A DNA stretch of 64,000 bases from Ephydatia muelleri (GCA_013339895.1 JABACO010000008.1:5906354-5970353), one strand, 5' to 3'; shown: positions 11,175 to 22,626, counted from the first letter of the stretch. Numbers and translations: made by a program. The notes: generated by a model from the sequence alone, not told the origin.

Positions 11175-11563
11175 GCACTGTTATATGTGCTCATTGCAAC
11201 TGTATGGCAGGTGCTGGGGAAGCCTGTTCCCATGTGGCAGCTTTGCTCTATGCTGTGATGGCAAAGGCTAACCTTACCAAGGAGACTGCCTGCACTTCTG
11301 TGAAATGCAGCTGGCTTCAACCATCACACAATGCACAGGTTAAGCGTGCATGCATATGTGCATTGTGTGTGTGCATGTGTGTGTGTGTGTTTCAGTGTTT
11401 GTGTGTGTGCATGTGTGTAAGTCATTTGCATCCTTCATTTAAATGGTGTACAATTTTTATGTAATGAATACAGGCCCCTTATGTTCAAGTTGAAGATATC
11501 AATTTTAGAAGTCCACTGACATGTGATTCACCATGGGCAAAAAATCCTGCAAAGATTGCATCA
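11175..11563 (+). pseudogene. Inverted 389-bp copy of the YqaJ gene (SWIM exon and intron 2)
   Basis: Reverse complement of 7661-8049 at a constant coordinate sum of 19224. It carries the SWIM exon from the codons VICAHC onward, intron 2 and the start of the next exon, in plus orientation. The first exon is missing and the copy stops mid-exon at 11563, joining integrase-like sequence. It sits directly downstream of the plus-strand LTR, so it could be transcribed, but it cannot make the full protein. Confidence 0.88.
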
Positions 11564-11579
11564 TATATGATTCCCTACA

Positions 11580-12090
11580 TGAAGTCACCAACCTGGTGCC
11601 AAACATTTGGCATTGGAACAATAGGATGCAGCTTAGCATTGGACTTTGAAAACTTAGCGTTAGTTCTCTGACATTTGTCGCAGTGTTGTACAAATACTCG
11701 AATATCTTCATTTATGTTTCTCCAGAAGAAACGACTGGATATTTTTTTAATGGTTTTATATCTGCCTAAGTGGCTTCCTACATGTACAAATACAGGTATA
11801 CAATTATCGTACTGAATAATATATACTTTCTGTTTTACCTTCAATTCCTGCATGGCATGACTCCAGAATGCGTCTTTTTTTCGTCTTCGGTCCTAACACA
11901 AATCTTCCACCCTTCCTCGTCACCTTCGCCTTTCTTCACTCTTCTGAAATAGAGCACTCTCACAGTCGAATTTGAAGTTTTTGCATTTGCGCCTTAGATT
12001 GGCCTTATCTCCATTTGAAATGCCCTTAGGATATTGATTCATACGCAGGTAATCCTCGACAACACTGAATTCATCCTGGTCCATGCGAGC
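11580..12090 (-). pseudogene. GIN/Ginger-type integrase N-terminal zinc-binding domain, decayed
   Basis: Minus strand: a helical N-terminal segment (NQYPKGISNGDKANLRRKCKNF), then, in shifted frames, GEGDEEGWKICVRTEDEKK and RRILESCHAGIE, an intron (GT at 11838-11837, AG at 11779-11778), then GSHLGRYKTIKKISSRFFW and FVQHCDKCQRTNAK. This is the HHCC integrase zinc finger as found in GIN1-like and Ginger transposase proteins. At least two frameshifts (around 11925 and the A-run near 11880) and truncation just after VWHQVG remove the catalytic core. The neighbouring TGACA|CCGG end at 12231 fits a Ginger element. The match is recognised by pattern only. Confidence 0.68.
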
Positions 12091-12127
12091 GAGCTTTCTC
12101 ACTTCGACAACTACACGTGGTTTATGG

Positions 12128-12297
12128 AATTCACGTGGGGAGTCATATATGCCTAGTAGGAGTCATTTACACCTTAGGCGTAAATGACCGGGGGAGTCAT
12201 TTATGCCTGGGAGTCATTTATGCCTCTGACACCGGGGCGGTACAAATTTGGTAACCAAAAATGTACCGCCCGGTACAATTTTTGCGTGACAGTACTC
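12128..12297. mobile_element. Right end of a TGTCA/CCGG element and flanking palindromic repeat
   Basis: 12128-12231 has repeated GGGAGTCATTTATGCCT-type units resembling those of 9621-9840 and ends TGACA, followed by CCGG at 12232-12235. Next come GGTACAAATTTGG and CCAAAAATGTACC, related to the repeats at 9520-9620 outside the fold-back element. Confidence 0.55.
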
Positions 12298-12363
12298 GTG
12301 TGCTTTGCGTGCGTGCGTGTGGGTACTCGCGTGTGCTTTGCGTGCGTGCGTGTGGGTACTCGC
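12298..12363. repeat. Two tandem copies of a 33-bp GC-rich unit
   Basis: The unit contains GTGTGCTTTGCGTGCGTGCG and TGTGGGTACTCGC, repeated twice almost exactly. The open frames across it are by-products of the repeat. Confidence 0.85.
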
Positions 12364-13060
12364 GAGGGACCACTCGTAACTCGCGGGTAAGCACACGCAA
12401 GTTACACGCGTGTTTTTTTTTTTCAACTTACTCGTGGGCGGTACTGTAACTACCCTTCTGTTCAACCGGTGACGCTCAAACAATCTTTACGCCACCTAGA
12501 AGAGAGTATGTAATGTACTAACACAATATTGAAAGGCATAGGTAGCGGTGGAAAGATGATAAAGGTACAGAACAAATAATTATTGCCAAAAATCCTATTA
12601 AAATGCAAACATTGAAGCAAAGCAGATAGGACAATTGCTCAAAATGATTTATTCAACTAGTATAACTGTCAAACAACACGGAGAATGCGTCAAAGCATAT
12701 GCCTACTATGGGGAAAAAGCGCTTCTTTCTGCCTTGGTCGACCCGAATCCACCCCTTTTGACAGGTTCAGAAGTGTGATTCGCACTTGCACGCATAGCCC
12801 GCGGGCATACTATTGCATTGAATGGCGCACGTGATGAGTTTCTATTCCTTCTATATATTATCTCTGACTTTGCATAGCTGATAAATTGATCATGCCATTT
12901 GAATTATAATTTGACATTATATGCATACACATGACGTGATGTACACGCACAGTACATACAACACCACATGCACTGAATTGAACGCAAATGTATTTGATTT
13001 GTTGCATGCGGGAAGTGCTAAACGCCTGCGCGTGCGCAGCCTCTTGATTGTTCACTGCAT
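12364..13060. other. Intergenic stretch, no gene seen
   Basis: AT-rich with scattered short palindromes. No coding pattern or element ends that I can define. Its last part is the 5' flank of the first exonuclease gene. Confidence 0.5.
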
Positions 13061-13065
13061 GTCGT

Positions 13066-13076
13066 TGTATTTAAGT
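13066..13076 (+). promoter_or_regulatory. TATA-like box of exonuclease copy 1
   Basis: GTATTTAAGTG lies about 60 bp before the ATG. The same string GTATTTAAGTG precedes copy 2 (around 15558), and TATATTTAAGG precedes copies 3 (41238) and 4 (48556), at similar distances. Confidence 0.5.
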
Positions 13077-13129
13077 GCTTGAATTAAACGACACGTCCCA
13101 ATACGCCTACACAGATATTTCTTTGAGCC

Positions 13130-14207
13130 ATGGACGGTACACCCCTTCCTAAAACCTTCTTTTGTGTTGACGTTGAAGCTGTGGCCACGGGGCGTGGTCA
13201 CTCGGATCGCACCCCGTGCCTCGTAGTCGTGATGGACCAGGACGAACGCGTTTTGCTGAAAACGGCGATCAGAGTGGATAAGCCGATCGTGAGCTACCTC
13301 ACTCCGCTGACGGGGATCCGTCCAGGAGACCTGAGAGGTGCTCCCAGTTACGAGGAGGTGGTGAGGAAGGTGAAGGCGCTGCTGGGAAGGGACGCCGTGT
13401 TGGTGGGACAGAGCATTAAGTCCGATATAGAATGGATGAAGCTAGAGCAGGGTAAAGACTACTCGAGCACTGTGGAGCTAAGCGACATCTTTGAAGCCTA
13501 CAATCCTCGCTACGGAAACTACTCCCGTTTCTCACTCGCCCATGAAGCCAACGTACTTCTGAAGGAAGGTAGGTTCGCTATAACTGACTTGAACACCGCG
13601 TGTACATAGACATTCCAAAAGGATATCCTTTTTAAATTGCCTTTTAATATACATATATAGCCACACTTGCAGGTAATGCATGCGTACGCGCGTGCAGTTT
13701 AGAGCACCCAACGGAAGTATGCATTTCGCCAGTGTATAAGTGCATGCGTGCGCAAACAATTAACGGCTGCCGTGTTTGGAAGGTAGAACTACAACCTATA
13801 TACGTGTAAGAAAGTTATAGTATCAGTTTTGAAATTTGTTGGTGCTGCATGTGCTATAGATAGCTGAACGATGTATGCGCCGTTATGAGCATGTGCCATG
13901 CGTGCATTGGGGTGAGTGTTGCACCTTGTGCATGAGGCCAATATACATGTAGTGTACCATTATCTTGCAATCAGGTTTCATCCGGGAGCCACACGACCCT
14001 GAAACGGACTGCAGAGCGTCTATAAGGCTAGTCAAGAAGTACTACGGCCAGCCACAGCTACTTAATCGCGCCAAACAGGAGCTTCTCTCTCGACGTCCCG
14101 AACCGTCCTGGGTCAAGAAAAACGACTATAAATATGATGGCGTATGTCTGGCAGGCTACTATCCTGAGAAGTGCAGTTGCGATTCCCCAACTCTCGTTGG
14201 TAATTGA
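13130..14207 (+). CDS. REX4/ISG20-like DEDDh 3'-5' exonuclease, copy 1 (intact)
   Basis: Two exons, 13130-13568 and 13975-14207, spliced GAAG|GTAGG...CAATCAG|GTTTC; 223 residues. This is an RNase T-like fold: Asp14 and Glu16 in CVDVEAV, Asp99 in VGQSIKSDIEWMKL, then in exon 2 His153 and Asp158 in PHDPETDC. All five DEDDh positions are present. The segment KPIVSYLTPLTGIRPGDL corresponds to the REX4/ISG20 region after strand 2. Such enzymes degrade or trim RNA (or single-stranded DNA) from the 3' end using two metal ions. There is no targeting signal or extra domain. The start was chosen for the GAGCCATGG context and identity with copy 2. Whether it acts in rRNA processing, RNA decay or defence cannot be told from sequence. 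Confidence 0.85.
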
Positions 14208-14978
14208 TGTCAACACATCAGTCAGTAGCGAGTAAAAGAGACTTAGATGTGCATGCATGTACGTGTAGCATATTAATATGTATATTGTAGTGGTACCGCA
14301 CTGGTACGTGTAGAATGTACGCGCACTGTATACTGTATACATGCATGCGTCACGTATTTAGTTTGTCCATTGGTTCAATTACAAGAGATTGAGAAATGCA
14401 TGGATTATCACGTAACTTGCAACGCGTTACACGTATAGATCATGTTAGAATTCAAACTTGAAGAATACAATATACCATATAACTGTACAATGATTTTTCA
14501 CTCAGGGGCAGCGTAGGGAGTATAGGATTCCGCGTATACATCCACGTCTCCCTTCATAGTTAATGATCCTGCAACTAATTCAAAACAGTTATATTGCCTT
14601 GGATGCAACTGAACAGCCGTCATGCATGCAGGAAACGTCAATACATGTAGTTGAGAACTGATTGAAATCTCGTATACCCTGCGTCTCCTCTTCTATGTAG
14701 CGTGTATGTTCAAACGACAGGAAAGAAATGAGTCGTGCGTGTATCGATAGGCTGTGCAACGCCGTACGTGTTCTAGAATCAACAACACATGTGACCATGC
14801 CACTGTGGGTATTCATTGCGGGTTTACCCCCTTCTTTTCCCCATTTGCACTCTATAAGGCACATGAATCACAGCACGTTACACGTACTGATCGGAATGCA
14901 ATAAATTTCGTGCAGAGCGCCTTCCTTCGCACGCTAAGCACACATAAAGTGATTCACAGCCACATCACACGTACATGA

Positions 14979-15163
14979 CACAGCAAAACAAAATACAAAC
15001 GCGTCGAATGAATTTTTGATTTCCAATTGATTTATCACCTACATACCTGCATGGTACAAAATGTTATCAGGTATGTAAACGTTTGTACCACAATGCAACT
15101 ACACTGACTGAGTGACAAATCCATTGGAAATCAAAATTGATTCGACGCGTTTCTTGCTGTGTG
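14979..15163. mobile_element. Small MITE with long inverted repeats
   Basis: ACACAGCAA...AAACGCGTCGAAT at the left pairs with its complement at the right (ATTCGACGCGTTT...TTGCTGTGT), and the pairing continues inward through TTTGATTTCCAAT. About 185 bp, no coding capacity. Target duplication not resolved. Confidence 0.65.
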
Positions 15164-16049
15164 TACTAATTCAAACGTAATAAATTTGGCCATCTACTTG
15201 TACAGTATAATTTTAATGCATAGTGCTGAAGGTTAGCCAAATTGGTAGCAAGTTACAGAGCAGTAATCGGTGATGCACGACAGTGCGCGGACATAAAAAA
15301 CGTATTTATATTCCATGATGATTATTGCATAATATATTCAATGTTTTTCTTATTTTATGTGTGCGCATGTATAATACACTGTATACATAGTACATTATCC
15401 ATGCAACCCACATCTGTAGCTGTACATGGGCATGCTTCCATCGTGGTATTCGTATACATGTACATGTATGTGCCTGAAGTTCTGAATGTAACAGGCATAC
15501 ACATGTACTAGCTAGTGACCGCCTACAACGCGCAGTTCTTGATTATTCACTGTCGGTGTATTTAAGTGATTGTACTCCATGAATTAAACGATACACACCC
15601 ATATACATCAGACTCTACAGAGATAAATTTCTTTGAGCCATGGATGGTACACCCCTTCCTAAAACCTTCTTTTGTGTCGATGTTGAAGCTGTGGCCACGG
15701 GGTGTGGTCACTCGGATCGTACCCCGTGCCTACTAGTCGTGATGGACCAGGACGAACGTGGACAAGCCGATCGTAGCTACCTCACTCCGCTGACGGGTGT
15801 CCGTCCAGAAGACCTGAGAGGTGCTCCCAGTTACGAGGAGGTGGTGAGGAAGGTGAAGGCGCTGCTGGGAAGGGGCGCCGTGCTGGTGGGACATGCAGAG
15901 CGTTAAGTCCGACATAGAATGGATGAAGCTAGAGCAGGGTAAAGACTACTCGAGCACTGTGGAGCTAGGCGACCTGTTCAAGACCTATAATCCACGCTAC
16001 GGGGGAAACCACTCCCGTTTCTCACTCGCCCATGAAGCCAACGTACTTC

Positions 16050-16059
16050 CAGGGCCGGA

Positions 16060-16090
<31 letters not shown>

Positions 16091-17128
16091 CAACCGGGGC
16101 GGCTGCCCAGGGCCCACTGCTTTTGAGGGGGCCGCCCCATGGTGCTCATAATAATGATATTCTTTTTTTTTGGTTTATAGTAACTCGTTCTAAATTACTA
16201 ATCTGCATTAATTAAGCGAGTTAAGCATGGATATGGAGCCGGTGCAAGAGATCGAGAATAGAAGTGTGCGAAGTGGAGCATCGAAGCGAAAGAAGCAATG
16301 AAACTGAACCAAGTGCAACCATGCTGGCACCATCTAATGACTGGCAACCTTCTGACCCTTGTTCCAGCAGCCAATCGTCACGACCAATGGATGAATACGT
16401 ACCATCAATCTACTCCGCTGCATGGAAATTTCGAATAGAGACATTCTTCAGAATAATTGACACTTTGATTACAGAGTGTAAAGAAAGGACTGCTGCCTAC
16501 TCAATAGTAAACTTACGCTTTAGATTCCTGACTGAATTTCATGACATGTCAGTGGCTGCAGTTGAAGAGGAATCAAAAGCCTTTGTGTCTGTTTATGGGT
16601 CAGATGTAGATGATTCTTTCCCAAATGAAATGATGCATTTCATAGAATTGATTGGAAAAGAAAAAACAAATGCTCAGCAGATGCTAAGTACAATTTTGAA
16701 AGCAAATGTGATCTCTACATTTCCAAATGTCACAACGGCTTTGCGAATTTACCTTTCACTGATGTGCACCAACTGCTCTGGAGAACGGTCATTCTCTCGA
16801 TTGGCACTTTAAAAAAACCAGTTAAGATCAACTATGAGCCAAGATCGTCTGAAGTATCTTGCAATCATGATTCATGAGTATAGAATCCGATATAACCAAG
16901 CAACTAGATTATTCGGATGTGATAGATGAATTTGCTAATGCAAAGTCTAGGAAACGCTGTTTTCAGAAATAGATTATACGTTCTTATAAACTTCCTATTG
17001 TGTGTGATTCTACCAGTTCATTGCCTACGCGTGTATAAAGTGTCTGTGTTACATTAATTAAATAGTTCTTAGGGGGGGCCCACCAAGTATAATTGCCCAG
17101 GGCCCACAACTGTCTAAATCCGGCCCTG
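16050..17128. mobile_element. hAT element inserted in exonuclease copy 2
   Basis: Ends CAGGGCCGGATTTAG...CTAAATCCGGCCCTG are flanked by the 8-bp duplication CGTACTTC at 16042-16049 and 17129-17136, the hAT hallmark. A run of about 27 G follows the left end, and a second GGGGGG run lies near the right end. 1079 bp, with only the last part of a transposase, so non-autonomous. Confidence 0.93.
16264..16970 (+). pseudogene. hAT transposase C-terminal fragment
   Basis: Open frame to 16812 with a segment ending in the hAT dimerisation signature (ALRIYLSLMCTNCSGERSFSRL). After a frame break at 16811 the reading continues in other frames as NQLRSTMSQDRLKYLAIM and then DVIDEFANAKSRKR up to a stop near 16970. 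This resembles the ZMYM1/hAT C-terminus. It lacks the catalytic core and has at least two frameshifts. Confidence 0.8.
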
Positions 17129-17362
17129 CGTACTTCTGAAGGAAGGTTTGCACTGTATCAGCTACATGTATAACATGAACACACCAGGCATGCGTACATA
17201 CGCATTCCAAAACGAAATCCTTTTTAAATTGCCTTTTAATATGCCTAGACACATCTTGCAGGGCATGCGTAAGCGTGCAGATATATAGTATAGTGGCAAG
17301 CACCCAACGGAAATAAGCATATTGTGTGGACAATCGATTAACTGCCACGTGCGCCTACGCGT

Positions 17363-20300
17363 GTACATGTAGTAGGTACTTGGATATTTTTTCAAATTGA
17401 TATTTTTGCAACGATTCGCATGGTTCTAAAAAGAGTAAAGAATGTGCATTCCAACGGTATCTTAATTATCATATCATCTTTTTTCATTCGGTCAATACGG
17501 CATCATAAAGCGGTACTTTTGAATGAATGACCGCGCTAAAAAAAAACTGTGCCGGTTTAACTTATATTCGCTACACTGATCTTACTAAACATGCTACTGC
17601 AGCCAAATATATAAGGAGTAACTGCCACACATACCTGCATATAAAAATAATTTTTAGAAGGTACTACAGCAGATATTATGCATAAAATCATGCCAAATAT
17701 GCAGGCTGCTCATGTAGCGATATAGAAATATATAGCCAAGTGTATATATATCATGTTCTCGGAAACAAAATTTTACCATTCAATGAAAATGGCATTTCAC
17801 ATGTCAGGAAAACATATCTCCAGTAATATAGTCAGTAAGCAGCTGTAATATGCATATTTTTTCATCTTCCCCTTCTTCCTCAATGTCTTCCTGTGTCCAG
17901 TAACAGATGGTGGCTTTTGCCGGAACTTTGCCAGTACTTTTCACTGAAATAATGTGTCCATGATACAAAATATAGTGCTTTTGCTCAGTAAACCATAAAT
18001 GTTCAATGTAAAGGCCATTAAGTATAGAAATATTAGATATAACCTTTCTAACAGTTTCTGTTTGTTCAATGCTAAGTTCTGTGAGAACTTCAGACAACTC
18101 AGCATCGTTAATAAGTACTAAATTTGAATCTTTTTTTTGTCTTTTTTCTATAACAAGTTGACCTTGGATTTTGGCGATATTCTCTTCACGTTTTTTTAAG
18201 CTGTGCACGCATTGTCTTTGCCTCTGCTATGCTAAACAGTATTTTTTTTTCCTGTTCATCTGAAGGTTTAGCTACTAACCATGTCAATGTATCATTCTTT
18301 CTACATTTCACTTTTCCATCTATATGGCCTATAGTACAATTTCTAGCATATCGTAAATAGTGATCAGCCAATCCTAAGGTCTGTTCTGCAAACATGTTGT
18401 GGACAGGAGCTGAAGATGCATGTCTGCATAATTTTTGCTGGTGAAAAACAACATTTAGATCATCCTTTTCTGATTCATTACATTCACAGTTTATCAAACT
18501 ACACATCATATCATCTGTCTCTCTATCCAATGTAGCACCAAACGCATCTTCTGATATTTCTAGCATAAGAAGAGGTGACCTAGTTAACATCTTCAGGTTA
18601 TCCAAACAGGCTTTAATGTATGGAGTAACTTCAAGGTTCCTGATTTTGCTGTTATCATATAACTGTTGCATCCACGGTCCTGTAATTACATTGCCTAATA
18701 ATCCTAAAGCTTGCAACTGCAGAAGAATGTGTTTATTCTTAAGGTCATTCAGAAGTGCTAAACGCAGGGTAGTTTCATTTCTACACATAGTTTCTAGATA
18801 AACTATCAATATATCCCTAAGGTAGAATATCACACCAGCAAGATGAAACACAATGTGAAATCTGTTTCCAACAAAATGTGGAATTATGCTTAGTTTAATA
18901 CCTTTCTGATGCAAGAAATGCTTAAACCCTGCAGGATCACCTTTGCCTTGTTTATATCTCATTTTCGTGATTCCATAAATTAATTTTACAACACAGCAAT
19001 CTCTACCAAATGTATCACTTTTTATGGCCATCTCAGCATCCTAGTTCTTAAGAATATTTGTACACTTCTTTGCTATCCCATCAAGAGGGTGAACATTACA
19101 ATTCAATTCAAGCAACTCAACATCCATTTGTAACTGCAGATGTTGTACCACACAATGATTAACAGCAACTCTATCAGTGAAAGTATTTTCAAATGCTTAA
19201 GTATTTTTGACCTTACAATTTGCAAATATGGAATCATATGAGTCAAGCAATCACTGATATGAGAAACATAGTCTTCTGTTCAACCAGAGGCTATAGCACC
19301 TAATTGCAGTACATACGAAGTTACTGGCACAGTGTGCACACTGATATGGAGTTCATTGATGTGTGTCCCATCAACTGTTGTTGAGTCCCATGAAAGAGTG
19401 AGATTTTCATTTGCATACATTACTTCACTTACGAGAATATCACTGATAATTCCTAATTCATATACACATTGAGATACTGTACTACTATGAGGAAAACTAT
19501 CAATTGTACCCGCCAATTCAAAAAGAATTGCGTTAATCACATTACACACATGTGTTATGGGCACTCCATATTGGAGGCAATAGTAAATAGCCTTACGGCA
19601 AGCAGTGCTATATATGTATCTTTTCTGGTCTTGATGATATTTGAGGCTGATAATTGATATAGCAATTCTTCATTACTTAATTCTATGTTTTGAACCATCT
19701 TTTCCAAATCAATGACTTTGCTTTGCAATCTCCTCTGTGTCATCTTACATCTCTTTTGTACATACAGTATGTTTATTGAAATCTAGTATGTGCCACTTGT
19801 GAATTTCTTACTTTAGCTGTTTTTTAATTTTAAGTTTAATGTCTCTTATTTTAGAACGAAGATTGGATTCAATTTTAGCCTTCCGTTGTAAAGCTTGCTT
19901 TAAATTGTGTATATGCCTATTCCTGTGGTTATTCATTTTCAGTTGTTGCTTAAGCATGCGATTTACATTAGCCATTCTCTGCAACTCATCCTTCCTTTTA
20001 GCACAATTCTTACAATCAGTTCTTACATGAAGTGGAATAGGTAAAGGTGGATTGCACATTAAATTTATCTCTGTATTCTAAACTGGTAAAGGAACAGCTA
20101 CATCCTCAGCTGTGTCAATAGACACTATAAACTGCTCATTGAGAAACACCTCTACTTCAGCCCAACATCTTGTAAAATTTTGACATTATATTAATAATAT
20201 GACGTATTGCCCACCGCAACGCATCAGGTGTAATGGTGACACTGCTTCCAGCAGAGTGCTCAAGAATTAATGCAATGCTACTTCTTGTATTTTCTAAACG

Positions 20301-21186
20301 TTGAGATGCTATATTGGTGTGGATGTAAAACACTAGCCCCTTTCGTATCATGGGTGCTTACAGTTCATTATGTTCATTAATGTCATTTTTAAAATGGTCC
20401 ACAAAACTCTTCAAATCACCAACAGTTTTCATTATCCATGCAACTACACACAGAACTATTGAATAAAAATATAGAGTTTAATAAACATAGTATTCAAACA
20501 TGAATAATAAACTAACATTGCATGTTGCCATGATTAAATTGGTTTGATTGATAAGAGCACTGAGCTAAATCAGAATCTCGTGATATGCAAGGGGCGCCGG
20601 CGATGTTACGACGTAAGCAGCAGAGTCTGAAAATTATCTAGCTAAAGAACCCACGGCAACGAAAAGGTGCGTTTTAATTATATAGAACACCTCGTTAACA
20701 CTCTCTACCTACGTAAAAAAAAGGTCAGAAACATATCTTAGCAACATTAGGGCAAATAAGTATGACGTCCCACTGTCATAAAAGCTATTAGCTTTCACGA
20801 TAATCGCGTACTTTAAACCATATGAAGCCGTTCGTGGAGGCTTCGAGACAACACCCTGCGCATTGTCTGATTGCCCTCATTTTTAAATGAGTAATGCATC
20901 TAGGTGCCTTCATATGTATTTCATGCAACCCATTCAATGCGCTACAAAATTCTATAACCATCAAAACTTTTTTGACACGCCCACAACTTACTACTGCGAA
21001 TCATTTCACCACGAATAGCAAATGCGAAAAGAAGCCATGGGCTACCTTTATAAAATATAGCAAGCACAACAAAACTCGAAACCAGCGCAAACAAACGATT
21101 GCCTCAAATCAATCATCTCCGGCAGTCCACGTTAGGGAGAAAATTTTTTACTGTAGTTACGTGATTTATCCAAGTACCTACATGTA
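17363..21186. mobile_element. 3.8-kb element with decayed transposase in the intron of copy 2
   Basis: Comparison with unit 1 shows extra DNA here. Near its edges lie TACATGTAGTAGGTACTTGGATA (about 17363-17385) and, inverted, TATCCAAGTACCTACATGTA (about 21167-21186), probably terminal inverted repeats of about 20 bp. The interior holds a decayed minus-strand gene (17804-20351). The superfamily is not determined. The rest of the interior, 20352-21160, shows nothing recognisable. Confidence 0.5.
17804..20351 (-). pseudogene. Decayed transposase-like gene, unassigned family
   Basis: Read from right to left, pieces in different frames line up as one protein: a charged coiled region (KRKDELQRMANVNRMLKQQL, near 20000), RRLQSKVIDLEKMVQNIELS, an HTH-like region, LSWDSTTVDGTHINELHISV (an aspartate in the style of a DDE strand, near 19390), then FTDRVAVNHCVVQ and NVHPLDGIA across stops near 19060, then KSDTFGRDCCVVKLIYG, GKGDPAGFKHFLHQKG, VGNRFHIVFHLAG, LQALGLLGNVITGPWM and a C-terminal part to 17804. 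I recognise this as a repetitive protein family of animal genomes but cannot name its superfamily. Stops and frameshifts at about 19030, 19280 and 19745 show it is dead. Confidence 0.6.
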
Positions 21187-22626
21187 GCAAGTTATAATAA
21201 AGGATCAGTTTTGAAATTTGTCACTTGTGTGTTTCAGATACATGTAGCTGATTGACGAGTGTTACCTTTCTTACATCGTCCTAAGCATGCGCATGCATTG
21301 GGTGCTTGTGAAGCCATGCAATGACGTATATATTGCAATCAGGTTTCATCGGGGAGCCCCACGACCCTCAAACAGACTGCAAAGCGTCTATAAGGCTACT
21401 CAAGAAGTACTACAGCCAGCCACAGCTACTTAATCGCGACAAACAGGAGCTTCTTTACCGACGTCCCAAACCGTCCTGGGCCAAGATAAACGATTATGTG
21501 TATGATGGCATATGTCTGGCAGCCTTTTATCCTGAGAAGTGCATTTGCGGTTCCCCAACTCTCGTAGGTAACTGATGTCAAGGCTAAACGAGAATTCAAA
21601 GAGAGTACATGTACACGTGCATGCAGTATCACTGTATTCGTGTGTCATGCGTGACCGTTTCTTAGCATCGTTCATTGGCTTCAATTACAAGAGATTAAGA
21701 ATACGTAAATTGTGCCGCAACGCGTGACACTTTCATTGGAATTTAAACTTTAAAAAGGATTCATTACACAGTATATAACTGTACAATGATTGTTCACTCA
21801 GGGCCTTAGGGGGTAGGATTCCGTACGTCTCAATTTATACATGTATAGTAATGATCCCGCAACTAATTCAAAACAGCTATACGTTATATTATATAATCTT
21901 GGATCAAACAGCCGTCATCAATAGTTGAGAACTGCTTGAAATCTCGCATACCCTGCGTCTCCTTCCCAATAGCGTATACGCTCAAACGATAGGAAAGAAT
22001 CGATTTTTATTTATTATTTTATTTTGGTATATTTTTAGAACTTCGTAAAGCTATTTTCTTTTACAGTTCTAATGAAAATAATACTATTATAATGAAGTAA
22101 CAATTAAATGATGATCAGCAACTACTGGTTGCCTTCTAGGCCCGAGTAAACCTATTGATTCAACTGTGCACTATAGGTCTACAGAGAGTGCATGGGACAC
22201 TGCAGGGTAAATGACCCTTTGATGAACGAGATCCTCGGCAGTGCATTGAATGGATGAGCGGACGGGAGAAAAAGGCATGCAGGCTGATCATAGCCACCCA
22301 ATGGTTGACTGTGAGGCGAATTCCATTTGGAAGACAGCCGGCCTGGCCTGGTTATAAAATGTGGTTGAAATTTGCCTTATTCCACCAGTATAGTGGAGGG
22401 GCACGAGGGTAAAGAGGCATCATGTTCTACATCTCTGATACATTGCTCATGCACTCTTTTATTTCTTCCCTTTTTTTCTTCTTTTTTCGTGTTTTTGGTA
22501 GCAAGCAATGCATATACATGCGCCATATGGATCCTGCAGTTCAGACTTTGTTTCTGCACCACGTGACCGACATACAACAACAAAAATGTACACAATTATG
22601 GTTAAGGTGTGTGCGTCCCGTCTAAC

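Larger units (their letters stand above)
8787..11175. repeat. Large inverted repeat (palindrome), 1.15-kb arms, 83-bp centre
   Basis: Arms 8787-9939 and 10023-11175 are reverse complements. Every segment I compared pairs at a constant coordinate sum of 19962, meaning no net insertion or deletion over 1153 bp, and I saw no mismatch. The unique centre is 9940-10022. The arms contain the gypsy LTR, about 220 bp of unknown flank, and half of the fold-back element 9621-10341. Open frames in the arms are mirror images and not genes. Either a recent inverted duplication, gene conversion, or an assembly artefact. Confidence 0.9.
15640..21575 (+). pseudogene. REX4/ISG20-like exonuclease, copy 2 (disrupted)
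   Basis: Exon 1 starts at 15640 and resembles copy 1. It has lost 26 nt plus 1 nt between 15759 and 15775 (net nine codons), then carries a 4-nt insertion near 15893 (CATGCAG for CAG) that shifts the frame to a TAA. A hAT element (16050-17128) then interrupts it within the codons for HEANVL. The tail of exon 1 resumes at 17137 and has a GAAG|GTTTGC donor. A 3.8-kb element fills the intron. Exon 2 at 21343-21575 keeps its CAATCAG|GTTTC acceptor, the HDPQTD motif and an open frame to the stop. Asp14/Glu16-equivalent codons remain. Clearly non-functional as a whole. Confidence 0.88.
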
